The notes below the pieces were generated by a model, which worked only from the letters and a program-made list of their open reading frames with translations, searched no databases and was not told the DNA's origin. The translations under genes and the position numbers were made by a program. From Dromaius novaehollandiae (taxonomy: Eukaryota; Chordata; Aves; Casuariiformes; Dromaiidae), in contig NC_088099.1 in assembly GCF_036370855.1 (NCBI RefSeq), positions 150,555,517 through 150,619,516 on the forward strand: a stretch of DNA of 64,000 bases, read 5' to 3'. Shown here piece by piece: positions 1-14,000 of the stretch (its first letter is position 1; every line of letters begins with the position of its first letter).

Positions 1-2968
1 TGTAAAGCATTACTGATTCTTATAAGCAATGAAAATATTCATCAGAAAGTTTGCAGTTTTGCATTTTCATATATTTAAATTATATTCAACTAGAACTGCA
101 CTACACAAGTAAAGAAGAAAGTTATTTTATAGCCTGTTAGCTTGCTTCGCAGATACAGTAATGAATTAATTTCATAGCTCTGCTCCTGTTACCTATTGTC
201 ATCCTTTCCAAGGATGCTAAAATCATGAATCCATCTACAGGGAGCTCATGTGCATTTCCTGGACAGTTTATTGGCAATCTTTTCTCTGTACTAAACACCA
301 TACCACGCTGTAACCCACTGGCCTCAGAAGTCTTTTCTGGATTATTTTGTCCTGAGGAGGTAGGTATTTATTTGTTGTGATTTTGTTTATCTACAAAGAT
401 GATGCACTGCGTCCTGTACAACAACTAGAAAAGCAATAAAGCAAGCCAAGTCAGCTTTCCAGCAATTACGGGCCTTTTCACTGGCTTTCTCTGTTTGCTT
501 GTTCCTGGTTCTGACTTACAACACATGCGCTTCTAGCAGCCAGTGCTTTAGCCCTTGCATTTCTAGTTACCGTTGAAGGTACACAGTGATGGCGCAGGAT
601 GCTTAAAGAACACCAAAAAACAAAGACAAAAACCAGCAGTGGAAGGGAAGAGTCTTTCCTCCCCCACAATTCCTTCCTGCTCTCTGGGTGTCTCCCTTCA
701 GCACATTCACCCAATTCCATGATGAACTGATTTAACAAACTCAGCTATTAAAAAAAGCTACCCAAAAAAGGCAGTCAGATGAAAATCAGTGCCAATACAA
801 AGGGACAGGGCCACCTATTGCTGAGATAGCTGCTTAGCTGATAAGCTTAGTTGTAGCAACAAAATATTCCTGGTTTTCTTGCATTAGTTCTTGCTCCAGA
901 CAGCTCAAAGCCCTGAGCACTTCCTTCAATTATTTCTATTTTTTTAACATTTGGAGGCTTTTAATAGCGCTGTAATTTAACCTGCATTGAGAAGTGGCCA
1001 GCCATCCTATCATTTCCATTAAAAACTGTGACTGTTCGTATACCACAGACACTTGCCAAAGACCACCACCACATGAAATTCTGACTGCGACAGTCCATGC
1101 TTAAACAATATGTCAAAAGATGCAGTATCTCTAGGAGATAATTCTTATTTCCCCTACTAAAAGAAAAACGGGTTCTGAGAAACTTCCCTAAAGTGCTGGC
1201 AGCAAATGTCACTCAGCAACTGTTGCATGAACTTGGCAAAGACAGTTCCACCATCCAGTAAAGAAAGCAATCAGTCTCCATATGCATTTTAAGCATTTAG
1301 CTTTGTTAACTTGCTGCTTTTCCTGTTAAGGAACATTCAAGATAAAAGTTTCATATTGTAACTTTGCAATGTTATTTTTTGCTATTTGTACTGTGCCCAC
1401 AGGATAAGAGCTCCCAGCTGGCCCCATCTCCCTCCAGGCACAGCGTTTGAAACTGCTTTCTCCAATGTCCTCAGAATGAGCTCCACACAATAAGCTAAAA
1501 AGCTGTCCTTATTTTTCTTCAAACTGTTCCTCAAAGCTTTTGTTTACAGTTTTACATAGGAATCCCAGGAATTGGGAATTTGCTAATGCATTGCTATTGC
1601 TGCCGATACAAGCTTGTCACACCAATCCACATGATCCTTCCCTTGTCTGCTTTTTGTATCAGGCTGTGAAATCCTGGGTGCAGAGTTCTGTGATTTGTTT
1701 TTTTTTTTTTTTTTTTTTTTTTTTGTGCATTCAGGTTTGTACCCAGTCCATGATCAGAGCTGCCAGCACCGATAATACAAGGAGACACAACGGTTTTAGA
1801 GCACTGGAAATGTATATTTAAAAAGCTTTGCTTACTTAACATAAATGGAAAACAAAGTTCTTGCATTCACTTCTCACTCTGCTATGGGCTCTGCAGTCCC
1901 AGAGCTAGCTGCTCAGACTGAAGACCTCCCTGAAGCACTGCAGCTCCCTTCTGACCTGCATGCTTCTGGTGTTCCTTTCGATTTCCACAAAAAAAGAATG
2001 ATAGTTTGCACTCAACCTAACGCCCTGCCACGCTGCCACGTTACACGTGACTAGAAGCGCTGAATGGCTTTTAGGTGGAACGTAGTGCCGGATGCAAGCT
2101 AGCAATCCACAAAAACCCCAAAGTGCATCCTTCTGGGCATACACAGATCAGTTCTTGCTAGCAATGGCTGCCACCCTCAGTGCACACATTTACATGGCCT
2201 TTACTGCTGCATCTGCAATACCCAAGTCATTTTTCAGTTTAAAAGCCAGTATATTAAAATTACAATAGAAAATGTATAACTCACCTAAACCATATATACT
2301 ACAATAATATGACAACATATTACAATACAAAGAAAACTCTTACACCAAAACCTTTGTTTACTTTTGATCTGTTATTTTCATTACATATTACAGACCAGTA
2401 TCATTTTCTTTACAAGAGGTTGGCACAGCCCAGTCAAGAGCATAAAATGCAGTGACAATCTGCTGTAGAGAATAATGTGCCTGCCCTTCTGAGTTGCTAG
2501 TGTGATTTAGTTTATACCTTTACTTAATGTGCAGTTGCCAGGCATCTGATTTTGCTTTTCTCTTGGATATTAAAAGTTCCATAATTAACTTGCAGCTAAT
2601 TGCAGGGAAGGAATATAACTCGCAGATCCCTAAAGTTCCGTATGCTGTTCTTCCACTTCTACATGCTATAAAAGGAATCCAACCTCAGAGGTAGTAGTTT
2701 CCCTTACCACTACCCTCCCCTTCTTCTGAATAAAAAGTCTTGAATGACTTTTGCAGGATTACTGTACAAATGCCATCAGAAATCAAGAATTGAGAAGACA
2801 TTTAGTGAAACTATTAAAAATTTTATTAAGAAAATTGATAGATGAGGAATTATCTTTGCATATGACATAATACACCTCTCCTAAATGAGAGATTAGAGAT
2901 GAAACATTTTAACCCCCAGAGAAACAGAGCTTTATAGATTACACATGTACTTAAAGACAGAGAGCTAC
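1..2968. other. EIF3E 3' intergenic flank, left part
   Basis: AT-rich sequence with short random open frames and one poly(T) run. No exon, RNA gene or repeat family recognised. Confidence 0.75.
1700..1723 (+). repeat. Poly(T) run
   Basis: A run of roughly 24 thymines in the EIF3E 3' flank. No AATAAA occurs at the expected distance on the minus strand, so I do not call it a retroposon tail. Confidence 0.85.
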
Positions 2969-3090
2969 AATCCTTATTTACCATAAATGAGGGAGAACTA
3001 TTTGGACAACACAGCATTTTAACTGCTCAACAGGTTTTCTGGAAAAAATAAATCAACTTTGCTAAAAAAAAAAAAAAAAAAAATCCTTAT
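2969..3090 (+). repeat. Short poly(A)-tailed insertion, possible 5'-truncated retrocopy
   Basis: A 20-bp A-run at 3064-3083 is preceded by AATAAA at 3047-3052, 11 bp before it, as at the 3' end of a polyadenylated mRNA. The 9-mer AATCCTTAT occurs at 2969-2977 and again at 3082-3090, overlapping the end of the A-run, as a target-site duplication would. The body is only about 85 bp, and its source gene was not recognised. It could also be coincidence in AT-rich DNA. Confidence 0.4.
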
Positions 3091-5264
3091 ATGAGGGGAA
3101 AAGAAAGACTTCCTTATCTTCCACCTTTATACTCTTCCTTCCTCCCCTAAGAAGTAGAAAGGGCCTTAAAATGCTCTTCCTCTCTCCCTTTCCCAAGTGC
3201 TTCTTTGAGCAGTAACTACGAATGTTTTGTGAAAGCAAAGCCAGAGCAATAGGCACAAAGCTGATTTGATCCCCACGTAATTTGAAGATGAGAGCAACTA
3301 TTCTTGGGTGTTTATAAAATATCACTGCTATTGAGGTTTCTAAAGCTTAGTCAAAGGAAGTTATGATGGAATTTGCAATTGCCATGCTTGAAATAAGTTG
3401 CATCTACTGTCAACCTGCCTCAGCACTCAAGCTCCAGACAGCTTCATCCTTTGCCTGAGAACATCTGTTTTGCCTTCTCTCTTCTGCCCTCTCTTCCTAT
3501 GCATTTCAATCGTAACTCAGTTTTAGAGAACTGACTAGCAAATGCCTCTTCTGGAAAGTGGAATGAATTCCCTGTATTCTGAAACCTGCTACATTTAATG
3601 TTAATGGCTTCAGTGATCACTGCATTGGGGGTCTTAATGCTAGTGGAAGAACGACACTAAAAAAAAGGTGCAAGTTGTACAGCTACAGGAAGTTGAATAA
3701 ACTTCACACTTCGAGCATCCCAGGAAAGACCAAAAAATGACAATCATTAGCTGCATGCGAGTGTTCTGAAAATTTCATTTTGTTATTGTAAGCCAGGCTG
3801 AACCCTTTAATGCGGGCACCTTTGGGAACAGATAGTAGCTAGTTGGCATAATAAATCAAAAGTAGGGGCAATTAAAAATATTTTGGTGTGTAACATTTAC
3901 ATAAGGTATTCCTTACATAAAGGTATTCCTCATGTAAATTCCTACACAGATTTCTTTTAAGGTTTACATATAAAAAAACCCTCTCAAGCCTCAAAACTGA
4001 TGTTCCTTGCAATATCTGAGGTAAACTGCCACAAACTTAAGCAGCACTACAATCCTCATGCAGTTTTATTATTCGTGTGCACCTGACAGATAAAAGGTCA
4101 GAAAAATGGAATAAAAGCTTACATGAGATGAGATAACTTTAAAATTCAATGAATATTTTTTTAGTGAATTCTTCCTGTCAAAAGGAAAGCTGCATGTGGG
4201 CCATTTCCCTGCTGTTTACAAAAAACATTCCAATTTTATCTCATTCAAAAATTCTTTAATTATTACACAACAGTATTTTTGTGATTGCACTATCAAATAG
4301 GGGATATGGCTATTATGCAATCTGGATTGTTCTACAGCTAGTATTTTGGGGCTGTGATGGTATACAACACCTCTATGGTTTGCAATTTAATCAACTCTCA
4401 AGAGAAAAGTTGAGAAACATTATGAAACTCTGCATAAACAAAGAACGTTCAGCCTTTGCAAACTTTGCTCTCCAAAGCCAACTTGCTAACTTCAGCTCCG
4501 ATTCCTGCCCCTCAGCCCCATCACCATAGGAACCAATCCTATACCTAAGAAAAGTGAATCCTTGCGTCGTAGAACAGATTTTTTTGCATTGGCTTATACA
4601 ATCCAGCAACCATCCACCTCTAACTACTTACTTCTACCACCTTTTAAATTCCATCTGTCAGGGAAGAGTAATTGTTTTGACAGTCATGGGGTGAAAGGAG
4701 CCAGTAAGCACAATATATAAACATAACAATGTTTATTATAGCTAGATCAGCTCTTTGAAGGCACAAACAATTGCACAGTACAAGGGGTCTGGGCAAGAGT
4801 GTTGCATGACAGTAGGAACAGGGCAGTAGGAACGATTGGCCATTAAGTGTAGACAGGAGGAAGAGATGAGTGTAAAAGAAACTGCTTGTAAAATCAAAGG
4901 GCTTACTGAATGTGCCAGTAACAGTGAAAAATAGTCTTTTCCTAGAAAGGAAAAAGCTTTAAAGAAGCTATGATTAATCCCCCTGCCCTGTTTACTCTAG
5001 TTTCAACTGTATTATTCTACAGTCCTCTGTGTAAAAGTAAACACTTCTGGCAAATATGCTATACACTGATTACCTTCTCTTTATAAGCTATAAACATTAG
5101 AATGATTTTTGCCCTTTTCTTCTGTCTTCAGACCTATGAGAAATACAGGATTAGACTGTTAACACACCAAAAAGTTAGATGAAATCATCTTCTGTAAATC
5201 ACTGAAATTACTGAACTAGAGTGTGCTTTAAAATAAACAAATAGTATGCATATTACTAAACCTG
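3091..5264. other. EIF3E 3' intergenic flank, middle part
   Basis: AT-rich; a short imperfect duplication of an ACATAAGGTATTCCT-type unit occurs around 3899-3935. Nothing else recognised. Confidence 0.75.
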
Positions 5265-6125
5265 GCACATTAAATCATAAAATAATTGAGGTAAGAAAAA
5301 AATTCTGGAGGTCAAGTGCAGCTCCCTGGTCAAAGCAAGTCCAATTATATCAGGATGCTCATAAATTTATCTGCAAAGGCAGATATTTCACAACCTGTTT
5401 GGGTGACTTGTCCCAGTACTTGACAACCTTCATGATAAATAAATAAATAGAAATCACTCCCTTACAACCAATTAGAATTTCCTCATGTTCTACTTTGTGC
5501 CTATTGCCTCTCATCCTGTCCCCATGCATCTTCAAGAGCAGCCTCTCTCTGTGTTCTCCATACTCTTCCATTAGGAACTGAAGACAGCAGTAAACACTGC
5601 TGTCAACTTTCTTTTTTTTTTTTGAGGCTATCATTCAGCCAGCCTTCAGTTCTCCCAGCCTTTCCTTGTGTGTCACAAGCTCCTGTCCCCTGATCTTCAC
5701 AGTAGCCCCCCAGTACATCAATGCTTGCCATGTACTAGGAAGCCCAAAACTGGGCACAGTACCCCAGATGTGGTCTCACAAGGTCTGAATAGAAGGGAAT
5801 AATCGCTTCCATAAACCTGCTGGTTGCACCCTTTTGCTAATGCAGCCCAGGGTGTTGTTGGCCTTCTGTGCCACAAGGACCTGTTGCCAACTCACCCCAC
5901 CATCCACCAGGACCCTGGACTCATTTCTGCAAAGCTGCTTTCCATACAGTTAGGCCCCTGTCTGTACTAATATACAGGGTTGGTTATTCCATGCCAGATG
6001 CAACGCTTTCCATTTGACTTTGCCGAACTTCAAAAGGTTCCTGGCAGCCAACTTCTCCAGCTCGCTCTGGTCTCCCTCAATTTCAGCCCTGCCCTTGAGC
6101 ATACGGGCTGCTCCCCCCCAGTTTG
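5265..6125 (-). mobile_element. CR1 LINE fragment, 5'-truncated
   Basis: On the minus strand this reads as the 3' third of a CR1: a decayed reverse-transcriptase C-terminus (segments corresponding to the LHL, LVDxxL and GCI/YSALVRP-like regions), then the 3' UTR with the typical GACCTCCAGA block, ending in the degenerate terminal octamer ATTATTTTATGATTTAATG at about 5265-5283. Multiple frameshifts and an internal A-run (about 5613-5626) show it is old and inactive. The left end is clear; the right end is approximate. Confidence 0.85.
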
Positions 6126-7894
6126 GTATAGTACGTAGGGAGGGTTAAGATAATAAAACCTGCCCCAAATTCTAATTGCCTCTTAAAAAAAAAAAAAAAT
6201 GCCATCTTTATGGACAAATCAGTTCCTGTATATTGTTTCCCAGCTGCTATGTAACTGCAGACACTGAGTCTCATATAGCATGAAGATTAAATTTGTAGCA
6301 GTTTGAGGAAGATGAATCATTTGTAATAGTGAAAAACCTCATCCTTCTCTATTCACTACATGGCATGATGCAGGAATGGATTACTGAAGCATCCTCCATG
6401 CTAATTTTTGAGGAGTGATTCTTAAAAAAGGCCACATGTGCATGTTACTGCGCATTCAATAATTATGTAGATATGTCCTCAGTGTACTACCAGCACAAAA
6501 ATACTGCAATTCATCTTCAAGAAGATCTGTGTTTTTTAGCATGGCTCCTCTGTATGCTATGCAAACTAATCATTTCTCATAAAGAAGCATTAAAAAAATA
6601 CGACTTCAAAGTAGGCAAAATGAACACAGAATTTAAGTAAAATAGATACAGCTGATTTCAAAGTATAAACCTACCTAGTAAGGCAGCTCACTTCATCTTA
6701 TTTGACTAATATTTAGGCCAAATCAGTTATCTATTCTTCACTCCATCGCCAAAGTTGTTCTGGCACAGGCAAGAGGATAAGCATGCCATGATACAGGACT
6801 AGCAACAGAGTAGAAAACGCTTCAAGCCAGAATTGCCACCAAATGCCTGCCAAGAAATCATTTTTGAGCCATAAGATGGAAAAAGGCAAATAATTCTAGC
6901 CTGGGAAAAACAGCAGGAGGGTCAGTGAGTTAAAGCAACTTGCCACACATGGATGGGTTCCAGAATTTTAGGAGCAGAGGTGGAAAAAGTACAGTTACAG
7001 TGAGGGAAAAGGGAGCCACTAACTTTTCCTCAATTTCAAGTGCAAAACTGCTGGATGAGATAGTAGCTTTTCCTTTCCATTATTTACATTCACCTCGCTG
7101 ATCAGTCACTACACTTCACACCTCCCTAAGAAGGATCTTGGAGTTTCTTGCTTAGAGGTGCTACGCTATATCCTGTACAGCAAAAGGGCTAAGGAAACCC
7201 AGTGAAGTGTGAAACAAGACACCTGGCTAAAAAACAGCAGCTTAGGTCTTCTATTTATGATAGCCAAAAAATACACGGTTTTTCTTCATGGGCTACTTTA
7301 TGAATCATAAGAACTTCTGATTCCAGAACTAAAAGCTTTAAACTATACCCAGCCCATGAGCCACACCTTTTGAAAGAGCTTCTCCTTTTGAAACAAAAGC
7401 CCCATCTTGAAACAGTTTCCAAGACTGTGCAAGAATAAAAATGAGTTTTAAAACAAAAGAATTCCGAAGCACACGTCTACCCAAATCATTCTGTATTTAG
7501 ATTATGCTAAGTTTCATAAGTGCAGGTAACATATGCCTGCACTCTACTAAACTTTCTGTGGGATGGAAGAAAACACGGAAGGGCAGAAGACGGCTACAGT
7601 TTGGCCAAATGTTCAGTGGGGATCCATTTGTTTGTGCCATCTGCTTTTAATATTTGAAAGTGCAACAATTGCAGTAGGTAGCAAACCACTATGCTTAATT
7701 CCCTGCTTCCAAACTCAAATGGCTCTGACAGTAACACATCTTTTGGTACAAAGACATGCAACAGAACTGACATTTTAAATTACAGCTATATCTTGGTAAA
7801 CTGTGATCCAGAGTTCTCCAGAATACCACCATACTAAGGAGCCTCTCTATTCAGCACAGTTAAGTACCTAATTATTCAAATTATAAAGATGCAC
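6126..7894. other. EIF3E 3' intergenic flank, adjacent to poly(A) site
   Basis: AT-rich, with an A-run at about 6184-6199. No gene recognised. Transcription of EIF3E probably terminates within this stretch. Confidence 0.75.
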
Positions 7895-7915
7895 AAACTG
7901 TTAAAAGTAGCCAAT

Positions 7916-7921
7916 TTTATT
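7916..7921 (-). terminator. EIF3E: EIF3E polyadenylation signal AATAAA
   Basis: This is the first canonical AATAAA on the minus strand after the stop codon, 110 nt downstream of it. It is followed about 20 nt later by a TTTTAACA cleavage-like site and a GT-rich GTTTGTG element. The implied 3' UTR is about 130 nt and the mRNA about 1.5 kb, consistent with the short 3' UTR typical of EIF3E. The cleavage site is inferred at about 7895-7903. Confidence 0.85.
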
Positions 7922-8031
7922 CAAATAATTTGACAGAACACATAATTACCTTTTCTCAAAAAAACCCATATATTTAATCATGTGATTTTTAGTCAAATGA
8001 AAACTGATTTCTTCCCCTCTGCAGATGTATC

Positions 8032-8070
8032 TCAGTAGAAGCCCGAGTCTTGAGTAGCCCAGTTAGGTGC
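8032..8070 (-). CDS. EIF3E: EIF3E coding exon 13 (residues 434-445 and stop)
   Basis: Encodes [12 protein letters not shown] followed by TGA (8032-8034). The acceptor is TTATTTTCAG. The C-terminal dodecapeptide matches what I know of vertebrate EIF3E. It is too short to appear as an open frame and was placed by continuity from exon 12. Confidence 0.96.
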   Translation of the reverse strand, partial: APNWATQDSGFY

Positions 8071-11000
8071 CTGAAAATAAATAAATAAAATAAAGGATCA
8101 GTAGAAGAGAAATTACTATACTATCTGCTGGTTGCTGAAATTGTGAGAAAATAAGTTTTATAATACTAAGGTATAGCTATGAAGTAGACATATTGTTAAC
8201 TACTAAGTGATCCCCAGAAGTCTGAAGTAAATGTTAATATAGCAGAAATTACACAATATAAGAAAGTTGTGCAGTCACAGTCCCCCTGAGTTAGTAGCTG
8301 CAGAAAAAAGGAAACAGTTCTAGAGAATCTCAAAAATATAAAGATAACTTGGCAGCTATATTTTCTTAAAATAGCATCACTTAACCTTTACACAGCTGTC
8401 CTCTAATGGAATTAAACCAGCTTACAACTGCTTGTCAGCTTCCCTCCATCCTTAGTATTTGGCTGAAGTAAGTCCAATAACAGTTTTAACATTCTATAAA
8501 ATTCTTTTAATTATTATTATTTTTTTTTCTCCCAAAGTGCATGTCCATTCAGACAGGTCCTTAGGGGACCTCACACTCATCTACTTTTCATGCTTTTCCC
8601 TCACTTACAGGATGGGAAACTTAAGGTGGACAAAGGCAAAAAACAGATGGTCTTCCTCACTTCCTTATTTTCACTGGTTTTATTCAAACATCTGGCTGAC
8701 CTCATTATATTCTCTAGTCCTTAATGAAATAGGTTTAAGTGTTAGGATTTTGTACTGTGCCTCCATGTTCTAGTCTTCCATCATCCATTCTTTTCCCAAT
8801 GGTGTATGTACCTACAGATCCTTTGATTACAAATAGCACAGCAAGAAGAACACTCGCTCAAAATGCAGCACTGTAGCAAACAGTACTAATGTGCAAGTAA
8901 GATGACTAGCTTGATGTATAAAAATATTCAGAATGGTTCAAGTCCAACCAACTTAAAAATCAACACAGCTACTTTAAGTAACATATGTCAAAACCAGCCC
9001 TTCTAAAGTGGTAGTGGAGACCTTTAAAGGAGTATGAAAACTAAGTGATAGTAGAAACAGACCTAGTTATACAATGAAAAAAATGGAATGTCTAGTGATA
9101 AGAGAGGTGAGAAGAAATCAATGATCACTGTCTAATGCTCATTTTAAGAAAATAAGCCTTTCCAATTTAATTCAAGTGCCAGAACAGTGAGAAGTAGATC
9201 TGATGTGGTAAGAAAGAGGTAAGAATTACACTTAAATATATCTCACAAAAAAAGAAAGATAGGAAAAATACAGAAAAGCATAGCTTATACTAACCTCGGA
9301 TCTACCACTCTGGTTTAATTTCTTCTCAATGTTCATAGCCAACATTTGGCTACGAAAAGACAGGCTTTTGGTCTTTTCAATCACTTGTTGATAAGGGGAG
9401 ACTGCATTGTTGCCCATAACTACATGGCCCTGAAACACAGGAAAGATGTAGCATGTAATTTTAATAATCAGTCATAAAACAATCCTTTAATGCTCTACTT
9501 TCAAAGCTTTCACAAAACATCTTACATGCAGTATTAAGACAGAATAAATGAAAGCCAATATACTTTATGGGCAAATAAAAGAAGAATAAATTAGAACTCA
9601 CTACTTCTGAACAATATGAATGAAATTTAACTAAAATTCAGCAAATCCACTTGGACTAATTGGTACAGACTTACCAGCTTTGAATCCAATTTGGCATCTA
9701 ACCGTGCATTTCGAATTAGATTGACAATCCATCTTTCAGCTTCTTCGGGAGTCATATTTAGTTTATCGGCCAACATGCTGAAAGACAGCATACCATTATC
9801 AGAAGATGAAATAGAATGCCTCTCATGCTGGGAGAGGCAATCAAGCACTATGACATATGTGAGAGTTATAAATTAAACCAACATACAAAATTTATCACAG
9901 CAGAAACAAGACTGTTCTTCAGTAAGTTTCACATATTTGGGAAACATTTCTATTTGACTGAAATAACTTTAAAGCTCACGAAGCCCCCCTCCTTCCCCAC
10001 AACGGCCTTAAAAAAAAAAAATCCTGATGCTGCTTTCTATTGGGACATCATGAATGAATAATTCATATCCTGAAGTACGCATGCAAAAAAGACTGCATTA
10101 AGCAGTACTTACAGTGAACAACATCATTTTACATTAAAATCTTGGCCTACACAATTTTTAAATATTCCTATTAAACCTTGCCTACATGAAAATTCTTTGG
10201 AAAAGTCATGAGATACCAAAAGTCTATTAAAAGTTTTTCTTTTTTTTTTTTTTTTAAACCAGCTCCAAAGCCTACAGAGACAGAGAAGACTTGAGAATAG
10301 GGATGCTCTTGGGCACAGCTGAGCAAGGACTATGCCACCAGCAAATCCTGCAAATTCAAACTCTGTCTCATATACTTGCACCAACAGAAGACAAAACTGC
10401 CCCCAAATAGATGGCCATCCAACTTACAGCAGAAAAGCTATAGATCTGATATACTTCTGGCAGCCAATTAGCATGTGACACTTTTTAGTCAAGGATGTAA
10501 TTGTGAACAGAAAACCGATGGACTAATTGGAAGCTAGTGTTTCTGATGGATAAAATATTGTAAACAAAGCCTATCCTACTCAAACATCATCCCATAAACT
10601 CTAACAGAATAATTCCTTTAAGAAACCTTTTCTAAAGAACTAGAACTGTCTATAACTGACATGAGGATATATCAAGCTTCCCGTGCTTTCCCTCACCAGT
10701 ATCATTCAGTTCACCAGATTTTTTTTGTTTTTAATAACAAATTGCTCTATAGAGCAAATTTAGTGTTTACCAACATACTACAATTACCACATTCGCTGCA
10801 AAATAAATGCCCTTGACACTTCAAAAACTCAGAATGTGTTACCACAGATTTTTCAACATACTGTTTATATTCTTTTTTTTCATTTCATATTAAGCCATCT
10901 TAATGTTTCAAAACAGGAATCAACCCTCTGTTAACCAATAGTTATGAAATCATACCATGACTACAATTCAGAAGACAGAAGTATTAAGTATAACTGTATA

Positions 11001-14000
11001 TTACATAATTTCACAACATAAAACAGCAACTATAATAATGAAGAGAACTTCTATTTTTTTTTTAATCCTGCCAGCAGTCAAGAAAATTTAAAATAATTAA
11101 TCCAGCAAAGTGTTTCACATGAACTCAGTTAACAATAACACACCATGCAGCTGGCAGCTCTCTGAAGTTTTAGGAACAAGTGCCATGAGACAGCACTCCA
11201 GAGTTTGGTCTAGAAGATAGGTCAGCTGCATCACTGGTCCAAGAAGGACTTTACTCAAACTTCTTACAATTTCAGGGAGGGTTTGGAGGTGGACGGAGAA
11301 TGCTTAATGAAACACGCACTCTTGTCCAGGCGTAATTCCCACTGATGGCATTTCCTGTGGCCTTCTAGTCAACCCCTTGAATTCCTGCTGGCATTTGGCT
11401 CACACAGGAGACTTATAACTCTCATTCTTCCATCAGTTTTGAGACTGAGGTGACAAATATGAGGTAAGGGCAGCAGACATTACCAAAAAGCCAGTGGCTA
11501 TGGTGGAGTTACAGAAGAGGTCAATTTCTCACCAGTTTACAGGATCTTGCTTGAACGTGTTTTTTCTACCACCTAAAAGAGTGATTTTCCTCTAGATGCT
11601 TATTATTCTATGTAATTCATTGCTAACTATTCAGTTCCTAGCAGTGTCTACTAAAATAATTCAAAAACAATTTTAAATTTTCAAATGCTGCAAGTGTGTA
11701 TGCAAAACGCAAGATGTTTGTTATAATTCAAAGCATGTGGGCTTTTTGTCGTCTTCAAGTATAAGATTTTCAGATCTTACCAATCCACTACAAAGAGGCT
11801 TAATGACAATGACAAAATTTTGTAACTTAAGAAAACTACAGGTGTTAAGGACAATGTGTTACTAAAAAACAACTTGACTGTGATAGGCAATGCTTCGAAG
11901 AGATGTGGAAATACTGTACTGCAATAGTTCATAAAGTGATTATTCTTAAACTGCCATTATAACTCATATGCCATCAAATGGTAATTAGAGACATGTACTT
12001 CCTCTACTTCTCCCCAAAGCTGAAGACACAGAAGGTTAAAGTGAGTATCCTGTAACGCAGGAAGACATGCAAAACGTTTCTTGAATCAGAACATCTACCA
12101 GGCAAACATGAGCACCTTTAACCCAAATTTCTGTGTAACCTTTTCTTCTCCTGTATGTTTTTGATCTTTCAAACATCTCCCAACTATAAAAGTAAATTCC
12201 ATTTTTGAGAGAGGTAAGTATGAAATGAGGTGAGCAGAAAGAAATTCACATAACTTAACTTTCACTTCACTGAACTCATTTCAGTGAAGCAACACTACAA
12301 ATGAGCAATAAGGTATCTGGAGTCCGGCAAAGCAAGGGGAAGTAAAATCCAATCCCGATTGCTTCTATTCCATTAAAACTCTTAATGTATGGTTGAATTA
12401 GCTGTTGTAAAGCGTTAAGGCAGACAAGAGAATAGAGGATATTAGAGATATAAGTTTCTGCAGAATTATGAGCCACCTAGGCAGAATAAGACAGATACTT
12501 CGGTAGGCAAGAAGCTAGGCATTGCTTTAGTATGTTAAGCACCAGACTTAAAACTAAAGAAATTCAAGCTTGAAACAAAGCGGGGGAGCTTTTATATGTT
12601 CTTTTAGAGATATGATTCATATAAAACAACTCCTCTTTCAGATGAGGACAAGAATGGCTACTGCCACTACTTTGGGGATTATGCTACCTATGTAGGGAGT
12701 TAAACTGTGGAATCTCCACCCCTGGAGATAAACAAAAATCAGCTAGGCAAGGCCTTGAGTAGCATAACATAGTATCAAGGGGCCCTGCTTTGAGTGGTAG
12801 TGGGGTGCACATGATTGAACCAGATGACCTCCAGAGGTCCCTTCCAACCTACAATACTTTGATTTTACATTTATCTTGGTCTAGAGTACTTGTGGGGAGG
12901 GAAGCACAGGCTTCTAGAGAAAATAATTCCAAATCAGAAACCACAAAATGCTTTGTACCACCTAGTAGGTAATTCTGTTTTTTCCTATTAAAGGGAGCCA
13001 ATGGAGATAAGCTGAGTCAACTAGGTAAGCTACAAGCATCTACATAAGCACTTAAATTTGGATCAGGAATGGAAACCTCTCAGTCACCCCTGCTTTGCAC
13101 ACTGATCCATGTCAGGGAGCAGTGACACTTATGATGGAAGCAGCATCAGAACTAGATTCTTCTGATTATATTGAACTAGAACGTGTGCTGTAAGAGTATC
13201 TAACGTCCTCTAACACTAAGTGGTGCTCAGCCCCTGGGAGCAAACTTAACCTAATCTGAAATAGAATGGATGTCAGGTTTCCCAGCAACAACTGTTTCAC
13301 TCTACAGATGCACTCCTCTTACACCCTGCCACTTGCTAATGTGAACACAGCCCTAGGAAGTTTTCCAAACCTCAAGATGACTTCTGAAAACGAAGGAATG
13401 CAGATTAGTTCTCTGCATCTACATACTACCACTCTTACACAGGGGACCATGGGCTGTAAGTTTCTTTATCCAAGTCTAAAAATTTTACTAGCTCAACTTT
13501 TTCAGGCAGAGGTGGGGTTTTTTGGTTAACTAAAAAAAGTTATACCAACAAATATATAGCATACATATAGCTACATGACAGAAAGCACACGTCTTTGTAC
13601 AGCTTTCATACAGGTATCTCTTCCTGCATATTAATTTGGAAAACTTCCAAATTACAAAATTAAAACAGAAGGCAAAAAGGGATGTAAGATTTGGTTTTTT
13701 ACCTCGTTAAGATTTACATGGATTCAAAGTTTTAACCTAAAACTCCCTAAAGTTATGAAGTAACAATACAACTGTCTTTTAGTGAAATAAAGATAAGTGC
13801 ACGAGGAAAAAACCTCTAAAACATTGTCAGACCTTAGAGACAGAAGATGATCTTATTTCACAACACAGGAGACGTGGCTGGTCAGGTGACACATGCTGCC
13901 TGAAAAGCACTCTCCATTCTCTCAGAGGAACTGCCCTGAAGTTTCCTCCTAATTGCAATTATGTTACAAGCAACAGTATTCTCCTACCATACTCAAATCA

